Shown here: one piece after another, positions 9,030 to 19,094 of the stretch
Position numbering within the stretch: position 1 is the stretch's first letter
Layout of the letters: the number at the start of each line of letters is the position of its first letter
Assembly (NCBI GenBank): GCA_017561025.1
Contig: JAFZDU010000108.1
Coordinates: 1-64,000 of the forward strand
DNA from: Bacteroidales bacterium
GTDB taxonomy: Bacteria > Bacteroidota > Bacteroidia > Bacteroidales > F082
Direction of reading: 5' to 3'
Length of the DNA: 64,000 bases
Notes under the pieces: model-generated
Seen by the model: the letters and a program-made list of their open reading frames with translations, nothing else
Databases searched by the model: none
What the model was told of the DNA's origin: nothing
Program-made: the position numbers and the translations under genes

Positions 9030-9774
9030 AATAATCATACAAGCGCGCACAGGATCGACACGCCTGCCTCAGAAAATGATACTTCCTTTCTACGAAAACG
9101 AAGGTATTTTCTCATTGCTCCTAAAAAAATTAACAGATGCTTTTGATAAAAACGATATTATTCTCGCTACTTCCGTCAATGAAAATAATGACGTCTTGGT
9201 TGAAATAGCAGAACGCTATGGCGTCAATTACTTCAGAGGTTCGGAAAACGATGTGCTTCAACGCTTTATCGACGCTGCCAAAGAATTCAATGCAGAAAAT
9301 ATCGTCAGAGTCTGCGCCGACAATCCTTTCCTCGATGTCTTTTATATTGAACTGCTTATAGAAAAATTTGAGAAATTCAATTGCGATTATCTGTCATACA
9401 TGACATCCGACGGAACACCTTCTATAAAAACACACTATGGATTTTGGGCAGAAGCTGTGAAACTCAGCGCTTTAGAAAAGGTAAAATCTCTCACTGACGA
9501 GAATCTCTATCACGAACACGTCACAAATTTCATTTATGCAAATAGAGATAAATTCGACGTGAACTTCTTCAATATAATTCCAGAAATTGATAGACATAAG
9601 GATATCAGACTCACCATCGACACGCAAGTGGATTTTGACATTCAAAAAGAGATTTATGGCAAATTAAATAATTATATTCCAAACTTTACATCTCTTAATG
9701 TTATTGATTTTCTTGAAGATAACCCGCATTATTTAGAGATAATGAAAAACGAAATTTTAAAGAATCAGAAGTAA
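9016..9774 (+). CDS. SpsF/NeuA-like cytidylyltransferase
   Basis: This 252-residue nucleotidyltransferase begins IIIQARTGSTRLPQKM, the nucleotide-binding signature of the SpsF/CMP-acylneuraminate synthetase family, and continues with VRVCADNPFLD and LTIDTQVDF. It probably makes the CMP-activated form of the nine-carbon acid produced by the next two genes. It overlaps the glycosyltransferase by 14 bp and is followed after 2 bp by the synthase. In B. thetaiotaomicron a comparable trio (synthase, phosphatase, cytidylyltransferase) makes CMP-KDN. KDN, sialic and related acids cannot be told apart here. Confidence 0.88.
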   Translation: MNNTKIIIQARTGSTRLPQKMILPFYENEGIFSLLLKKLTDAFDKNDIILATSVNENNDVLVEIAERYGVNYFRGSENDVLQRFIDAAKEFNAENIVRVCADNPFLDVFYIELLIEKFEKFNCDYLSYMTSDGTPSIKTHYGFWAEAVKLSALEKVKSLTDENLYHEHVTNFIYANRDKFDVNFFNIIPEIDRHKDIRLTIDTQVDFDIQKEIYGKLNNYIPNFTSLNVIDFLEDNPHYLEIMKNEILKNQK

Positions 9775-9776
9775 TT

Positions 9777-10820
9777 ATGAAAAACGGAACATATATTATA
9801 GGTGAAATAGGACAAAATCATAATGGTTCTGTCGATATTGCTAAACTCATTGTCGAGTTGATTTCACGACCTGTCAAGGAAGAATATTTCGGCATCGACC
9901 TGCAACCTATGAACGCCGTGAAAATGACAAAACGCGACCTCGCTCATGAATTGTCAGATTCACAGATGTCGAGAGTCTACGACTCACCTAATTCATTTGG
10001 AAGGACTTACGGCGAACATCGTGCTTTCCTTGAATTATCCGACGAACAACATTACGAGGTTTATAAGTTCGCTAAAGAAAAAGGTCTCGATTTCGTTGAA
10101 ACATTATGCGCTCCTTCATGCTTAAGCATAATGAAATATTTTACTCCTGATTATCTGAAAGTTGCAAGTCGCGACGTGACAAACATACCTTTGTTAGAGG
10201 CTCTTGCCGAGACAAAAATCCCGATCATCTTATCAACAGGAATGGCAGGAAAAAAAGAACTCGACGAGGCTTTGGAAGTGATAACTAAATATCATAACGA
10301 GATTTCTATTCTTCATTGCGTCTCTCAATATCCAACAAATCCAAACAATCTGAATCTCAACACGATAAAATATCTTAAAGATAATTATCCTCAATATAAG
10401 ATTGGTTTCTCCGATCATACAATAGGAATTTCTGCACCGATAGCAGCAATAGCAATGGGCGCGGAAATCATTGAAAAACATGTCACTATCGACAGAAGAA
10501 TGAAAGGCACAGACCAAGCAGGTTCTTTGGGTCCTGACGGCGTCAACCGCATGATTCGCGACATCAGAATAACAGAAATGTCGATGGGAAAAGAAGAAAT
10601 ATTCATCGAACCTGATGTCATGAGCAGCAAAATCAAACTCGAACGCTCCATTGCGACAAACCGTAATCTTAAAGCAGGCGATGTCGTCACTGAAAACGAC
10701 ATTCATCTACTAAGTCCTGGTGATGGTTTCAAATGGTCTGAAAGACAATCTGTTATAGGCAAGAAGGTAAAAGTAGAGATACCTAGAAACGAAATTATTT
10801 ATCCTCAAAATTTAGAATAG
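9777..10820 (+). CDS. NeuB-type nonulosonic acid (9-phosphate) synthase
   Basis: This 347-residue enzyme condenses phosphoenolpyruvate with a six-carbon sugar or sugar phosphate to make a nonulosonic acid. The NeuB barrel starts IIGEIGQNHNG and contains LKVASRDVTN, ILSTGMA, HCVSQYP, IGFSDHT and EKHVTIDRR. The last ~60 residues are a SAF (antifreeze-like) domain (KLERSIATNRNLKAGD). The adjacent HAD phosphatase suggests the product is a 9-phosphate, as in the KDN route of Bacteroides, rather than free sialic acid; this is inference. Its stop is directly followed by the phosphatase ATG. Confidence 0.92.
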   Translation: MKNGTYIIGEIGQNHNGSVDIAKLIVELISRPVKEEYFGIDLQPMNAVKMTKRDLAHELSDSQMSRVYDSPNSFGRTYGEHRAFLELSDEQHYEVYKFAKEKGLDFVETLCAPSCLSIMKYFTPDYLKVASRDVTNIPLLEALAETKIPIILSTGMAGKKELDEALEVITKYHNEISILHCVSQYPTNPNNLNLNTIKYLKDNYPQYKIGFSDHTIGISAPIAAIAMGAEIIEKHVTIDRRMKGTDQAGSLGPDGVNRMIRDIRITEMSMGKEEIFIEPDVMSSKIKLERSIATNRNLKAGDVVTENDIHLLSPGDGFKWSERQSVIGKKVKVEIPRNEIIYPQNLE

Positions 10821-11787
<967 letters not shown>

Positions 11788-11788
<1 letters not shown>

Positions 11789-13089
11789 TGAGATATAGCG
11801 ATCTTAACGTTTTAGAAATCAATGAAATATCTAGAATAGTAAAGGAAAAGCAGCCTTCATTGTTCAAGCAGATTTGCATTTTCATCGGACAATTGTTCTA
11901 TTACACTTTTATCGTTCATTTTAAATATAAGTCATTGCCTGTCAATTATAAAGGTCTGGTTTTCTTCGGCCTTTCCCTCAACAACCGTCGCTCGTTGGAA
12001 CCTATAATTAATAAGGTAGAGAAAGATTCATATTTATATCTTAACAACCACGTCACCGATGTGCACAAAAGACGCGCCTGGTGGCACAGCATCCCTTACA
12101 TTTTTTCCTTAATAAAACTTTACAAGAAATCCAATAAAGAAGATAAAGCTCTAATTATTAAGTATTTCACTCGACTTTGGACCACCTACGGACTTTATAA
12201 AGTGGCGGGGGAGATGCTCGATAAATATAAGGTCAAGGTATTAGTCTTGGCAAACGACCATAACGACATCAACAGATGTTTGATTTTCAGCGCATTAGAA
12301 AAAGGCATCAAGACAGTTTACGTCCAACACGCCTCTGTAAAAAAAGGATTCCCTCGTCTGGATTTCACCTATTCATTCCTCGATGGACAAGAGTCATTAG
12401 ATAAATATCTTTACGCAGGAAAACCTAATGGCGAAGTATATCTTTCGGGCGGCGTACGCTTCGATTTTCTTTACGATAAAATTGTTAAAAGAAATGATGA
12501 AGTCAAGAGAATAGGTGTGGCAATCAATATGTTAGATGATTTTGAAAAAGTAAAGAGTCTTTGTCTTTTCCTCAAAAAAGAAGGATATAACGATTTGATA
12601 TTACGTCCGCATCCACGTTATCAGCATCTTGATTCTGAATGGTTGACAAAGAACGACATCGCTATTTCAAATCCTAAAGAAGAAAGTTCCTTCGATTTCA
12701 TCGCCGGCATCGACTTTATGATTTCCAATGAATCGGCGATTCACCTCGACGCTTCAATAATGTACTGCCCTACCGTTCTTTATAATATGTCGAACAACAA
12801 TATCCTCGACGATTATAATTTCGTCAAGAACAATTTGGTAAAATTGGCAGAAAACGGTAACGTTTTGTTAAATTATATTAAGAATAAAAATGAAATTTTT
12901 CCTAACAAAGAAGTGCTGCAATACTATAATGCATCATCTTATTCACATTTGGAAGGAAATTTAGGCGAGACAATAGCTAGGTTTTTAGAAATGCTTTGTC
13001 AAGGTGTAGATAGTCAATTTGATAAAGAATATGGATTTGACAAGGAATCAGATTTTCTTCATATAATCAACGATTCTTTCACATGCTAA
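11788..13089 (+). CDS. GT-B-like protein, candidate nonulosonate transferase
   Basis: This 433-residue protein carries no signal peptide and I do not recognise its exact family. It contains LANDHNDINRCL, VYVQHASVKKG, LILRPHPRYQHL and SNESAIHLDASIM. An HP motif followed by S-N-E-S is typical of capsule-type and CDP-glycerol or polysialyl-transferase-like GT-B enzymes. Being last in the operon that makes a CMP-activated sugar acid, it is the best candidate for the transferase that uses it (inference). The final 42 bp overlap the 3' end of wecB on the opposite strand. Confidence 0.7.
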
Positions 13090-14214
13090 ACCATCACCGT
13101 ATGGATTTACGGCATGACTCATCATATTGTAATAACTTTCGTTATCCAGCAATTCTGACACTTCATTAACAATTTTATCGTAGTCGGTGCCAACGAGTTT
13201 CACTGTTCCGGCATCGAGAGCTTCTGGACGTTCGGTGTTGTTACGCATTACAAGAACAGGTTTTCCTAAACTTGGAGCTTCTTCTTGAATGCCGCCGCTG
13301 TCGGTCAATACAATATTCGCTTTCTCCATCAAGAAGACAAAGTTAAGATAGTCAAGAGGTTCAATGAAGAAAGCATTGTTAGAGAACTGATTTTCGTGAG
13401 TTTTGTTCTTCACGTCGATGCCGAAAATCTCAGAAATAGGCTTTCTGACATTAGGGTTGAGGTGCATAGGATACACGAAATCTACATCAGGATATTTCAT
13501 TGAGAGGTCACGGATAGCGCAGCAGATGTTATTGAATCCATCGCCGAAGTTCTCGCGACGATGACCTGTGATAAGAACTATCTTCTTCTGACGGTCAAGG
13601 TCGTAGCCGTTTTCTTTGATATTGTCGTTTAATATTTTGGCGAGTTTATCGTCGTTTTTTATTTTATTAACAACCCAAAATAACGCGTCAATTACGGTGT
13701 TGCCTGTAATGATGATATTCTTGTCATCAACATTCTCTTTCAAGAGATTCTGGCGACTTAATTCTGTAGGTGAGAAATGATAAGTCGCAAGTCTACCTGT
13801 CATTCTGCGGTTCATCTCTTCTGGCCACGGACTGTATATGTCGTTGGTTCTCAGTCCTGCTTCTATGTGTGCGACTGGAATCTGCTTGTAGAAAGCGGCC
13901 AATGCTGCAGCCATTGAAGTGGTAGTGTCGCCGTGAACGAGGACGATGTCGGGATTTGACTCATTGAGGACATCGCGGAGTCCGAGCATGACACGTGAAG
14001 TGATGTCGTACAAGTCCTGACCTTGTTTCATGATGTTAAGGTCGTAATCCGGTTTTATCTCGAAGATGTCGAGTACCTGATCGAGCATTTCGCGATGTTG
14101 GGCGGTAACACATACTATAGTCTGAAAATCAGTGTTTTCCTGAAATTTCTTCACGAGCGGAGCCATCTTGATTGCTTCGGGACGTGTTCCAAAAACCAAC
14201 ATTACCTTCTTCAT
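13048..14214 (-). CDS. wecB: UDP-N-acetylglucosamine 2-epimerase (non-hydrolysing)
   Basis: This 388-residue enzyme converts UDP-GlcNAc to UDP-ManNAc. It shows the family motifs GTRPEAIKMAPL at the N-terminus, VHGDTTTSMAAALAAF, HIEAGLRT, ITGHRRENFG and LTDSGGIQEEAPSLGKPVLVMR. It follows wecC after 10 bp on the same strand, so the pair would provide UDP-ManNAc and its uronic acid for a surface polysaccharide. Its 3' end overlaps the convergent GT-B-like gene by 42 bp, both frames being coding to their ends. Confidence 0.95.
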   Translation of the reverse strand: MKKVMLVFGTRPEAIKMAPLVKKFQENTDFQTIVCVTAQHREMLDQVLDIFEIKPDYDLNIMKQGQDLYDITSRVMLGLRDVLNESNPDIVLVHGDTTTSMAAALAAFYKQIPVAHIEAGLRTNDIYSPWPEEMNRRMTGRLATYHFSPTELSRQNLLKENVDDKNIIITGNTVIDALFWVVNKIKNDDKLAKILNDNIKENGYDLDRQKKIVLITGHRRENFGDGFNNICCAIRDLSMKYPDVDFVYPMHLNPNVRKPISEIFGIDVKNKTHENQFSNNAFFIEPLDYLNFVFLMEKANIVLTDSGGIQEEAPSLGKPVLVMRNNTERPEALDAGTVKLVGTDYDKIVNEVSELLDNESYYNMMSHAVNPYGDGLACERIVDYMKKI

Positions 14215-14224
14215 ATTGCGAAAT

Positions 14225-15436
14225 TTATTTGTTCATAATATTACCACAGAAGTCTAATATGATGACATCTTCTTTCCTGTAGTTAAGTTCAGCAAACTCA
14301 CGATGATTTACGAGGAACACCACAATGTCGGCTGTCTCGTATGCAACTTTATAATCAGTGAGTTTGAAGAGGTTATTTTCTTTTACGTTAGGTTCCACCA
14401 CCATGATGTCAGGATTGTTACAAGCCTGTATCACATTGGTTGTTATTGACTTGGCGGGAGACTCTCTTAAATCGTCGATATTAGGTTTGAATGCGAGACC
14501 CATCATTGCCACTTTTGGCTTGCGGCTATTTTTAAGTTCGAACTCAAGCATGCAGTTCTTCACTTTCTCAGCGCACCAGAGTGCCTTGTAATTGTTTATC
14601 TCTCTTGCTGTTGATATTATCTTCGACTCTTTTGGATAATCTGCCGTGATGAAATAAGGGTCAACAGCGATGCAATGACCGCCCACTCCGCAACCAGGAC
14701 GAAGTATGTTGACTCTAGGATGTTTGTTTGCCAAGTCGATGAGTTCCCATACATTGATTCCTGCCTTGTCGCAGATGATAGACAATTCGTTGGCAAAGGC
14801 AATCTGCACGTCACGAGATGAGTTCTCTGTGAGTTTGCACATCTCGGCAGTGCGGCTGTTTGTTGAATGAAGAGCGCCTTTCACGAATATCTGGTAAAAC
14901 TCTTTCGCTTTCTCTGTCGAGGCCTCGTTGACGCCACCGATGACGCGGTCGTTGTTCTCGAGTTCAAAGATTACATTGCCAGGAAGCACACGCTCAGGGC
15001 AGTAAGCGATGAAAATCTTGTCTTTAAGTTCTGGACGAGTCTCATAAATCAGCGACATCATCTTCTCTGTCGTTCCTACTGGCGATGTCGATTCTATGAC
15101 GAAGAGGTCGTTAGGTTTGAGGAGAGGCATTATCATGCGAGTGGCTGCTTCCACGTAGGAGATGTCTGGTTTGTGGTCGCCTTTGAATGGAGTTGGCACT
15201 ACGATGAAATAAGCGTCGCATTCCTGTGGTTCGGTGTAAGCCTTGAACTTGCCGCTGGCGATGACATCTTGAAGAAGCTGTTCCATGCCAGGTTCAATGA
15301 TATGAAGCACACCTTTGTTAGTAGTCTCAACCACATTCTTATTGATATCCACTCCAACCACATCGATGCCGTGTTTGGCAGCGATTATCGCTGTGGGCAG
15401 ACCGATGTAACCTAAACCCATGAAACAAGCTCTCAT
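14225..15436 (-). CDS. wecC: UDP-N-acetyl-D-mannosamine dehydrogenase
   Basis: This 403-residue NAD-dependent dehydrogenase oxidises UDP-ManNAc to UDP-ManNAcA. The N-terminal nucleotide site is GLGYIGLPTA, followed by VPTPFKGDHKPD, ESTSPVGTTE, YCPERVLPGN and the catalytic-cysteine segment LRPGCGVGGHCIAVDPYF. The C-terminal domain has LAFKPNIDDLRESP. UDP-glucose dehydrogenase is the alternative in this superfamily, but the GVGGHCIAVDP form and adjacent wecB favour WecC. It is the first gene of a two-gene unit and is followed 10 bp later by wecB. Confidence 0.93.
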   Translation of the reverse strand: MRACFMGLGYIGLPTAIIAAKHGIDVVGVDINKNVVETTNKGVLHIIEPGMEQLLQDVIASGKFKAYTEPQECDAYFIVVPTPFKGDHKPDISYVEAATRMIMPLLKPNDLFVIESTSPVGTTEKMMSLIYETRPELKDKIFIAYCPERVLPGNVIFELENNDRVIGGVNEASTEKAKEFYQIFVKGALHSTNSRTAEMCKLTENSSRDVQIAFANELSIICDKAGINVWELIDLANKHPRVNILRPGCGVGGHCIAVDPYFITADYPKESKIISTAREINNYKALWCAEKVKNCMLEFELKNSRKPKVAMMGLAFKPNIDDLRESPAKSITTNVIQACNNPDIMVVEPNVKENNLFKLTDYKVAYETADIVVFLVNHREFAELNYRKEDVIILDFCGNIMNK

Positions 15437-15458
15437 CTTACAAAATTTTATTTATTTG

Positions 15459-15466
15459 CAAAGATA
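15459..15466 (-). promoter_or_regulatory. -7 box upstream of wecC
   Basis: TATCTTTG on the minus strand matches the Bacteroides -7 consensus 22 bp before the wecC ATG. No good -33 box is visible. Confidence 0.45.
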
Positions 15467-15525
15467 GGAAAAAAGTCAACAAGACTGCATGACTATAAGA
15501 CAACAAGTTGTTTTTTTAAAAAGCC

Positions 15526-15592
15526 AGAAATTCAAAATCTCAGAACCTCAGAATAATTTTGAGATTCTGAAGTTCTGAATTTCTGAGTTTCT
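15526..15592. repeat. CTCAGAA-family imperfect palindrome
   Basis: The left arm (AGAAATTCAAAATCTCAGAA and on) and right arm (to GTTCTGAATTTCTGAG) form an imperfect inverted repeat. Related copies lie at 29406-29484, inside a gene, and at 31501-31571. Confidence 0.75.
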
Positions 15593-15598
15593 TTCTTT

Positions 15599-15700
15599 GG
15601 GCGTTCCGGCTCCGCCGTCGGGCTTTCCGCTATATCTTTGTTCGCTGCGTTATCACTCCGCTCGCAAAGGATGCCGCTTCAATCCCTAACGCATTGGGGC
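15599..15700. repeat. GC-rich REP-like element
   Basis: The segment starting GGGCGTTCCGGCTCCGCCGT and ending near CCCTAACGCATTGGGGC is strikingly GC-rich for this AT-rich genome and has no reading frame of interest. It resembles dispersed GGGCTTTCCGCTATATC-type elements I recall from Bacteroidota genomes; its copy number cannot be seen here. Confidence 0.6.
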
Positions 15701-15733
15701 GATCCCTAGAAATTTAGAGCTATATTTCTTTAT

Positions 15734-15790
15734 CGGTCGCTGAGCTTGTCGAAGCGCCGAACATTGTGCCTTCGACAGGCTCAGGCACCG
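15734..15790. repeat. Inverted repeat with TTCGACAGGCTCAG core
   Basis: The arm at 15734-15754 (containing CTGAGCTTGTCGAAG) is the inverse of the arm at 15770-15790 (containing CTTCGACAGGCTCAG) at 18 of 21 positions, with a 15-bp loop. This palindromic word is widespread in bacterial genomes as an intergenic repeat. Confidence 0.7.
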
Positions 15791-15897
15791 TGCTTGCAAA
15801 AGTCTTAATTGTTATTATCAAAAATTATTTAAACGGGAAATTTATAGAAGTTCCGTTAAATATCTTTTTTATTTTTGTAATATAAACTAACATATAA

Positions 15898-16063
15898 ATG
15901 AAAATAATATTTAAACATCTGACAATTATCTCATTGATTCTTTTTGGAACGTGATGAGTATGCCATTCATCACAGCGATATCTACAGCTCCGAATATCAT
16001 CCTCATTATAGAATCATTGAAAAATCTATTTTTGAAAATGAGATATTACCGTTGATAGAATAA
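15898..16063 (+). pseudogene. Possible remnant of a small exported protein
   Basis: An ATG at 15898 opens a signal-peptide-like stretch (MKIIFKHLTIISLILFGT) that stops at TGA 15952. In the +1 frame an open stretch continues (RDEYAIHHSDIYSSEYHPHY and on to LIE) to a TAA at 16061. A TATTTTTG -7 box lies at 15870-15877. It may be a frameshifted or internally deleted lipoprotein gene. I cannot name a family, and chance is possible. Confidence 0.25.
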
Positions 16064-16077
16064 AATATGTCAGTATA

Positions 16078-16108
16078 TTTGTCAATAAAAGAATTATGAT
16101 TATCTTTG
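16078..16108 (+). promoter_or_regulatory. Consensus promoter of darTG
   Basis: TTTG (16078-16081), exactly 19 bp, then TATCTTTG (16101-16108) is a perfect match to the Bacteroides primary sigma factor consensus. It predicts a leader of about 47 nt before darT. Confidence 0.75.
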
Positions 16109-16158
16109 CTTTGCAAATAGCATATGGGCAAAATCAATGCATTGGTAGATAAATTATT

Positions 16159-16797
16159 ATGAATGAAGTTGATAAAATATGTTTATATAGAATGACTCAT
16201 ATTGAGAATATTCCACATATTTTAGAATACGGTATAGTACATAATTTATCCCCTAATCGAAATAACAATTACATCTCAATTGGAGATAGGAGTTTGATTG
16301 ATTTTAGAGATTCTAAGATTGTATATGTTGGTGATACTAGTATTACTTTAGGAGATTTTATTCCTTTTTATTTTGGGATACGAATGCCAATGTTATATGT
16401 TATACAAAGAGGTGGAAATTTTGTTGAGAAATTAAGACGTCCAGATGAAATCATATATGTAGCGGTATCTATGAATTCTATTATAAAAGATGATTTTACA
16501 TTTTATTTCTCAGATGGACATGCAACTGATTATCTTACTTCTTTCTTTGATAAGAATAGTATAAATAACATATCATCAATATTAGATTGGAATGCAATAA
16601 AAGCAAGGATATGGTCAGGAGATGGTATTGGAACAGATGTTAAACGTAAAAAACAAGCTGAATTTATAGTAAAAGAAGATGTTCCTGCTAGCTTTATAGT
16701 TGGTTATGTTTGTTATAATAATATTGCTAAGTCAAAACTAATCTCTTTTGGTATAGAAGAAAATAAAATTAAAATAAAACCTGATGCTTATTATTGA
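16159..16797 (+). CDS. darT: DarT ssDNA thymidine ADP-ribosyltransferase toxin
   Basis: This 212-residue protein matches the DarT (DUF4433) family, which ADP-ribosylates thymidine in single-stranded DNA using NAD and blocks replication of host or phage DNA. Visible landmarks are the N-terminal YRMTHIENIPHIL (residues 10-22), the putative catalytic arginine R50, the conserved PFYFGIRMPMLY (69-80) and the putative catalytic glutamate E168 in KQAEFIV. The antitoxin gene starts 2 bp after its stop. The coding sequence is more AT-rich than the flanking genes and sits beside repeat elements, which suggests horizontal acquisition. Confidence 0.9.
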   Translation: MNEVDKICLYRMTHIENIPHILEYGIVHNLSPNRNNNYISIGDRSLIDFRDSKIVYVGDTSITLGDFIPFYFGIRMPMLYVIQRGGNFVEKLRRPDEIIYVAVSMNSIIKDDFTFYFSDGHATDYLTSFFDKNSINNISSILDWNAIKARIWSGDGIGTDVKRKKQAEFIVKEDVPASFIVGYVCYNNIAKSKLISFGIEENKIKIKPDAYY

Positions 16798-16799
16798 TT

Positions 16800-17849
16800 A
16801 TGATACAATACGTTAAAGGTAACATATTAGAATCTAATGCCATGGCATTAGTGAACACTGTCAATTTAGTAGGTGTTATGGGAAAAGGTATTGCTTTGCA
16901 ATTCAAGAAACAATTCCCAATAAACTATAAGTTGTACAAGAAAGCATGTGAGGAAAATACAATAAATATAGGGAAGTTATTCGTTACAAAAGAGCAGACT
17001 GTTTTTGGTGAGAAGATAATAATTAATTTTCCAACAAAGAAAGATTGGAGAAAATCATCAGAATATTCGTATGTTGAAGATGGACTAGATGATCTTATTC
17101 GTGTAATTGATGAATATCATATAAAAAGTATTGCTATTCCACCTTTGGGAGCAGGAAACGGTGGACTTCATTGGGAAATTGTCAAGAAGATTATAGAATG
17201 TAAATTATCGTCATTGCCAATAGATATAATAGTGTATGAACCTAATGCTGATATCATAGATAAAATGAAGTCAGAAAGAGTCAAACTCACACCTGCCAGG
17301 GCTTTGTTGCTTTATGTTTTGTTTGATTTGGTTAGACACGGAGAATACATTTCTGAATTCTCAAGCGAAAAAATATGTTATTTCCTTCAAAGATTTGGGG
17401 CAAACGAATTATTCAAACTAAAATTTGAGCCTAAATACTATGGGCCATATTCTGGCAAAGTCAGGTTTGTATTAAATGCGTTAAATGGCAGTTATCTTAT
17501 GGGGTATAGTGATATGGACAAAAAACCTTTCGAGTCTTTGTTTTTGATTGCAGATTCATATAAAGAGGTAGAAGACATAATAAATGGAGATAATTTACTT
17601 CGTGAAGTGGCTGCTAAAACGAAATATTTCTTAGATGGGTTTTATTCCGATTTCGGATTGGAATTACTTTCTTCTATTGATTATTTGATGTGTCAATATG
17701 GTAACATTTCAATTGATGAAATATATCAATTATTGTTACAATGGAATTCTCGTAAAGGAAAAATCTTTAATGATTGTAAATATATAGAGATAGCAAAAAA
17801 TCATTTGTTAAAAAGTGATTTAGATTATTCATTTAATAAAGTTTTATAA
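16800..17849 (+). CDS. darG: DarG macrodomain antitoxin
   Basis: This 349-residue antitoxin has an N-terminal macrodomain (VNTVNLVGVMGKGIALQFKK; IPPLGAGNGGLHW) that removes ADP-ribose from DNA; K80 in FPTKKDW aligns by memory with the catalytic lysine of characterised DarG. The C-terminal half (from about residue 165, LTPARALLLYVL) corresponds to the DarT-binding domain. I chose ATG 16800; a TTG two codons earlier overlaps the darT stop and adds nothing conserved. Co-transcription with darT from the promoter at 16078 is very likely. The rRNA methyltransferase gene begins only 6 bp downstream, so read-through is possible. Confidence 0.92.
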   Translation: MIQYVKGNILESNAMALVNTVNLVGVMGKGIALQFKKQFPINYKLYKKACEENTINIGKLFVTKEQTVFGEKIIINFPTKKDWRKSSEYSYVEDGLDDLIRVIDEYHIKSIAIPPLGAGNGGLHWEIVKKIIECKLSSLPIDIIVYEPNADIIDKMKSERVKLTPARALLLYVLFDLVRHGEYISEFSSEKICYFLQRFGANELFKLKFEPKYYGPYSGKVRFVLNALNGSYLMGYSDMDKKPFESLFLIADSYKEVEDIINGDNLLREVAAKTKYFLDGFYSDFGLELLSSIDYLMCQYGNISIDEIYQLLLQWNSRKGKIFNDCKYIEIAKNHLLKSDLDYSFNKVL

Positions 17850-17855
17850 TAATAT

Positions 17856-19046
17856 ATGAATTATTATCCTATCATCAAACTTCGCAAAGGCAAAGACGAA
17901 GCAGTAAGACGTTTCCATCCATGGATCTTCTCAGGCGCTATTGAATCGGCAGCGGCTGACTTACAAGCAGGCGACATCGTCACTGTAGTAGATTCCAGAA
18001 ACAACATCCTCGGAACAGGCTTCGCTGAAGCTGGTAATATAGCAGTGAAAATATTGGCATTCGATAATAGAAAAATCGACAGATTCTTCTGGAAAGAACG
18101 TCTCACCAAAGCCTTCGAACTTCGTAAGCTGATGGGATTGACTGATAATGAACACACCAACTGTTATCGTCTCGTACATTCTGAAGGTGATGAACTCCCA
18201 GGTTTGATAATAGATATTTATAACAAGACTGCCGTCGTTCAGGCTCAGACAGAAGGCATGGCTCTCAACGTGAAAACTATTGCTGAAGTCTTGATGACAA
18301 TTGAAGGACTTGGCATCGACTCTGTGTATAACAAGAGCTCTGAGGCAATGCAGCGTATGGGCAAAGAAGCCGTGGAAGACGGTTATCTCATTGGCGAGAA
18401 TTCTGATGAGTTTGTACTTGAAAACGATTCTAAGTTCTTGGTCGACTGGGAAGGCGGTCAGAAGACAGGATTCTTCCTCGACCAACGTTTCAACCGCGAC
18501 TTGGTTCGTCAGCTAGCCAAAGGCAAGAACGTCCTCAACACATTCTGCTACACAGGAGGTTTCTCAGTGACAGCACTCAGAGGCGGCGCTAACAAAGTGG
18601 TCTCCGTCGACTGTTCAAAGAAAGCTATCGCTGCTTGTGAGAAGAACATCGCTCTCAACGGATTCAGCGTCGAAGACAATCCAAGCGTTGCTGAAGACGC
18701 TAAGCTCTTCCTCCAGAATATGAAAAAAGGCGAGTTCGACCTCATCATCCTCGACCCACCGGCATTCGCAAAAAATCATAAGTCATTACATAAAGGCCTG
18801 CAAGGTTACAAATTCATCAATCTTGAAGCGATGAAGAAGATTAAGGAAGGCGGACTCTTATTCACTTTCAGCTGCTCACAAGCCGTCGACAAGGCTCAGT
18901 TCCAAAGCATAGTGATGGCAGCAGCTATAGAAGCAGGTCGCAAGGCTCAGATAATATTCCAACTCGATCAGCCAGATGATCATCCTGTCAACATATATCA
19001 TCCAGAAGGAGCATACCTTAAAGGATTGGTGCTGAAGATTGATTAA
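17856..19046 (+). CDS. RlmI-like class I rRNA methyltransferase
   Basis: This 396-residue SAM-dependent methyltransferase belongs to the RlmI/YccW group that methylates cytosine in 23S rRNA. A PUA domain occupies roughly residues 1-75 (RRFHPWIFSGAIE), followed by the EEHD-like linker, then the Rossmann core with VLNTFCYTGGFSVTAL (SAM binding), VSVDCSKKA, the catalytic-loop LDPPAFAKNHK and FSCSQAV. Length is usual. It is a core gene, and the DarTG pair appears to have been inserted directly upstream. A perfect bidirectional terminator hairpin follows its stop. Confidence 0.9.
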   Translation: MNYYPIIKLRKGKDEAVRRFHPWIFSGAIESAAADLQAGDIVTVVDSRNNILGTGFAEAGNIAVKILAFDNRKIDRFFWKERLTKAFELRKLMGLTDNEHTNCYRLVHSEGDELPGLIIDIYNKTAVVQAQTEGMALNVKTIAEVLMTIEGLGIDSVYNKSSEAMQRMGKEAVEDGYLIGENSDEFVLENDSKFLVDWEGGQKTGFFLDQRFNRDLVRQLAKGKNVLNTFCYTGGFSVTALRGGANKVVSVDCSKKAIAACEKNIALNGFSVEDNPSVAEDAKLFLQNMKKGEFDLIILDPPAFAKNHKSLHKGLQGYKFINLEAMKKIKEGGLLFTFSCSQAVDKAQFQSIVMAAAIEAGRKAQIIFQLDQPDDHPVNIYHPEGAYLKGLVLKID

Positions 19047-19053
19047 AATAAAA

Positions 19054-19086
19054 GGTAATGTTGACAAAAAATTTGTCAACATTACC
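19054..19086. terminator. Bidirectional terminator between convergent genes
   Basis: GGTAATGTTGACAAA (19054-19068) pairs perfectly with TTTGTCAACATTACC (19072-19086) across a 3-nt loop, flanked by A- and T-rich tracts on both sides. It serves the RlmI-like gene and the convergent T9SS gene. Confidence 0.85.
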
Positions 19087-19094
19087 ATATTATT

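Noticed and set aside
14867..15415. 182-residue plus-strand frame opposite wecC
   Set aside because: wecC is complete with all motifs on the other strand; the frame has no recognisable content.
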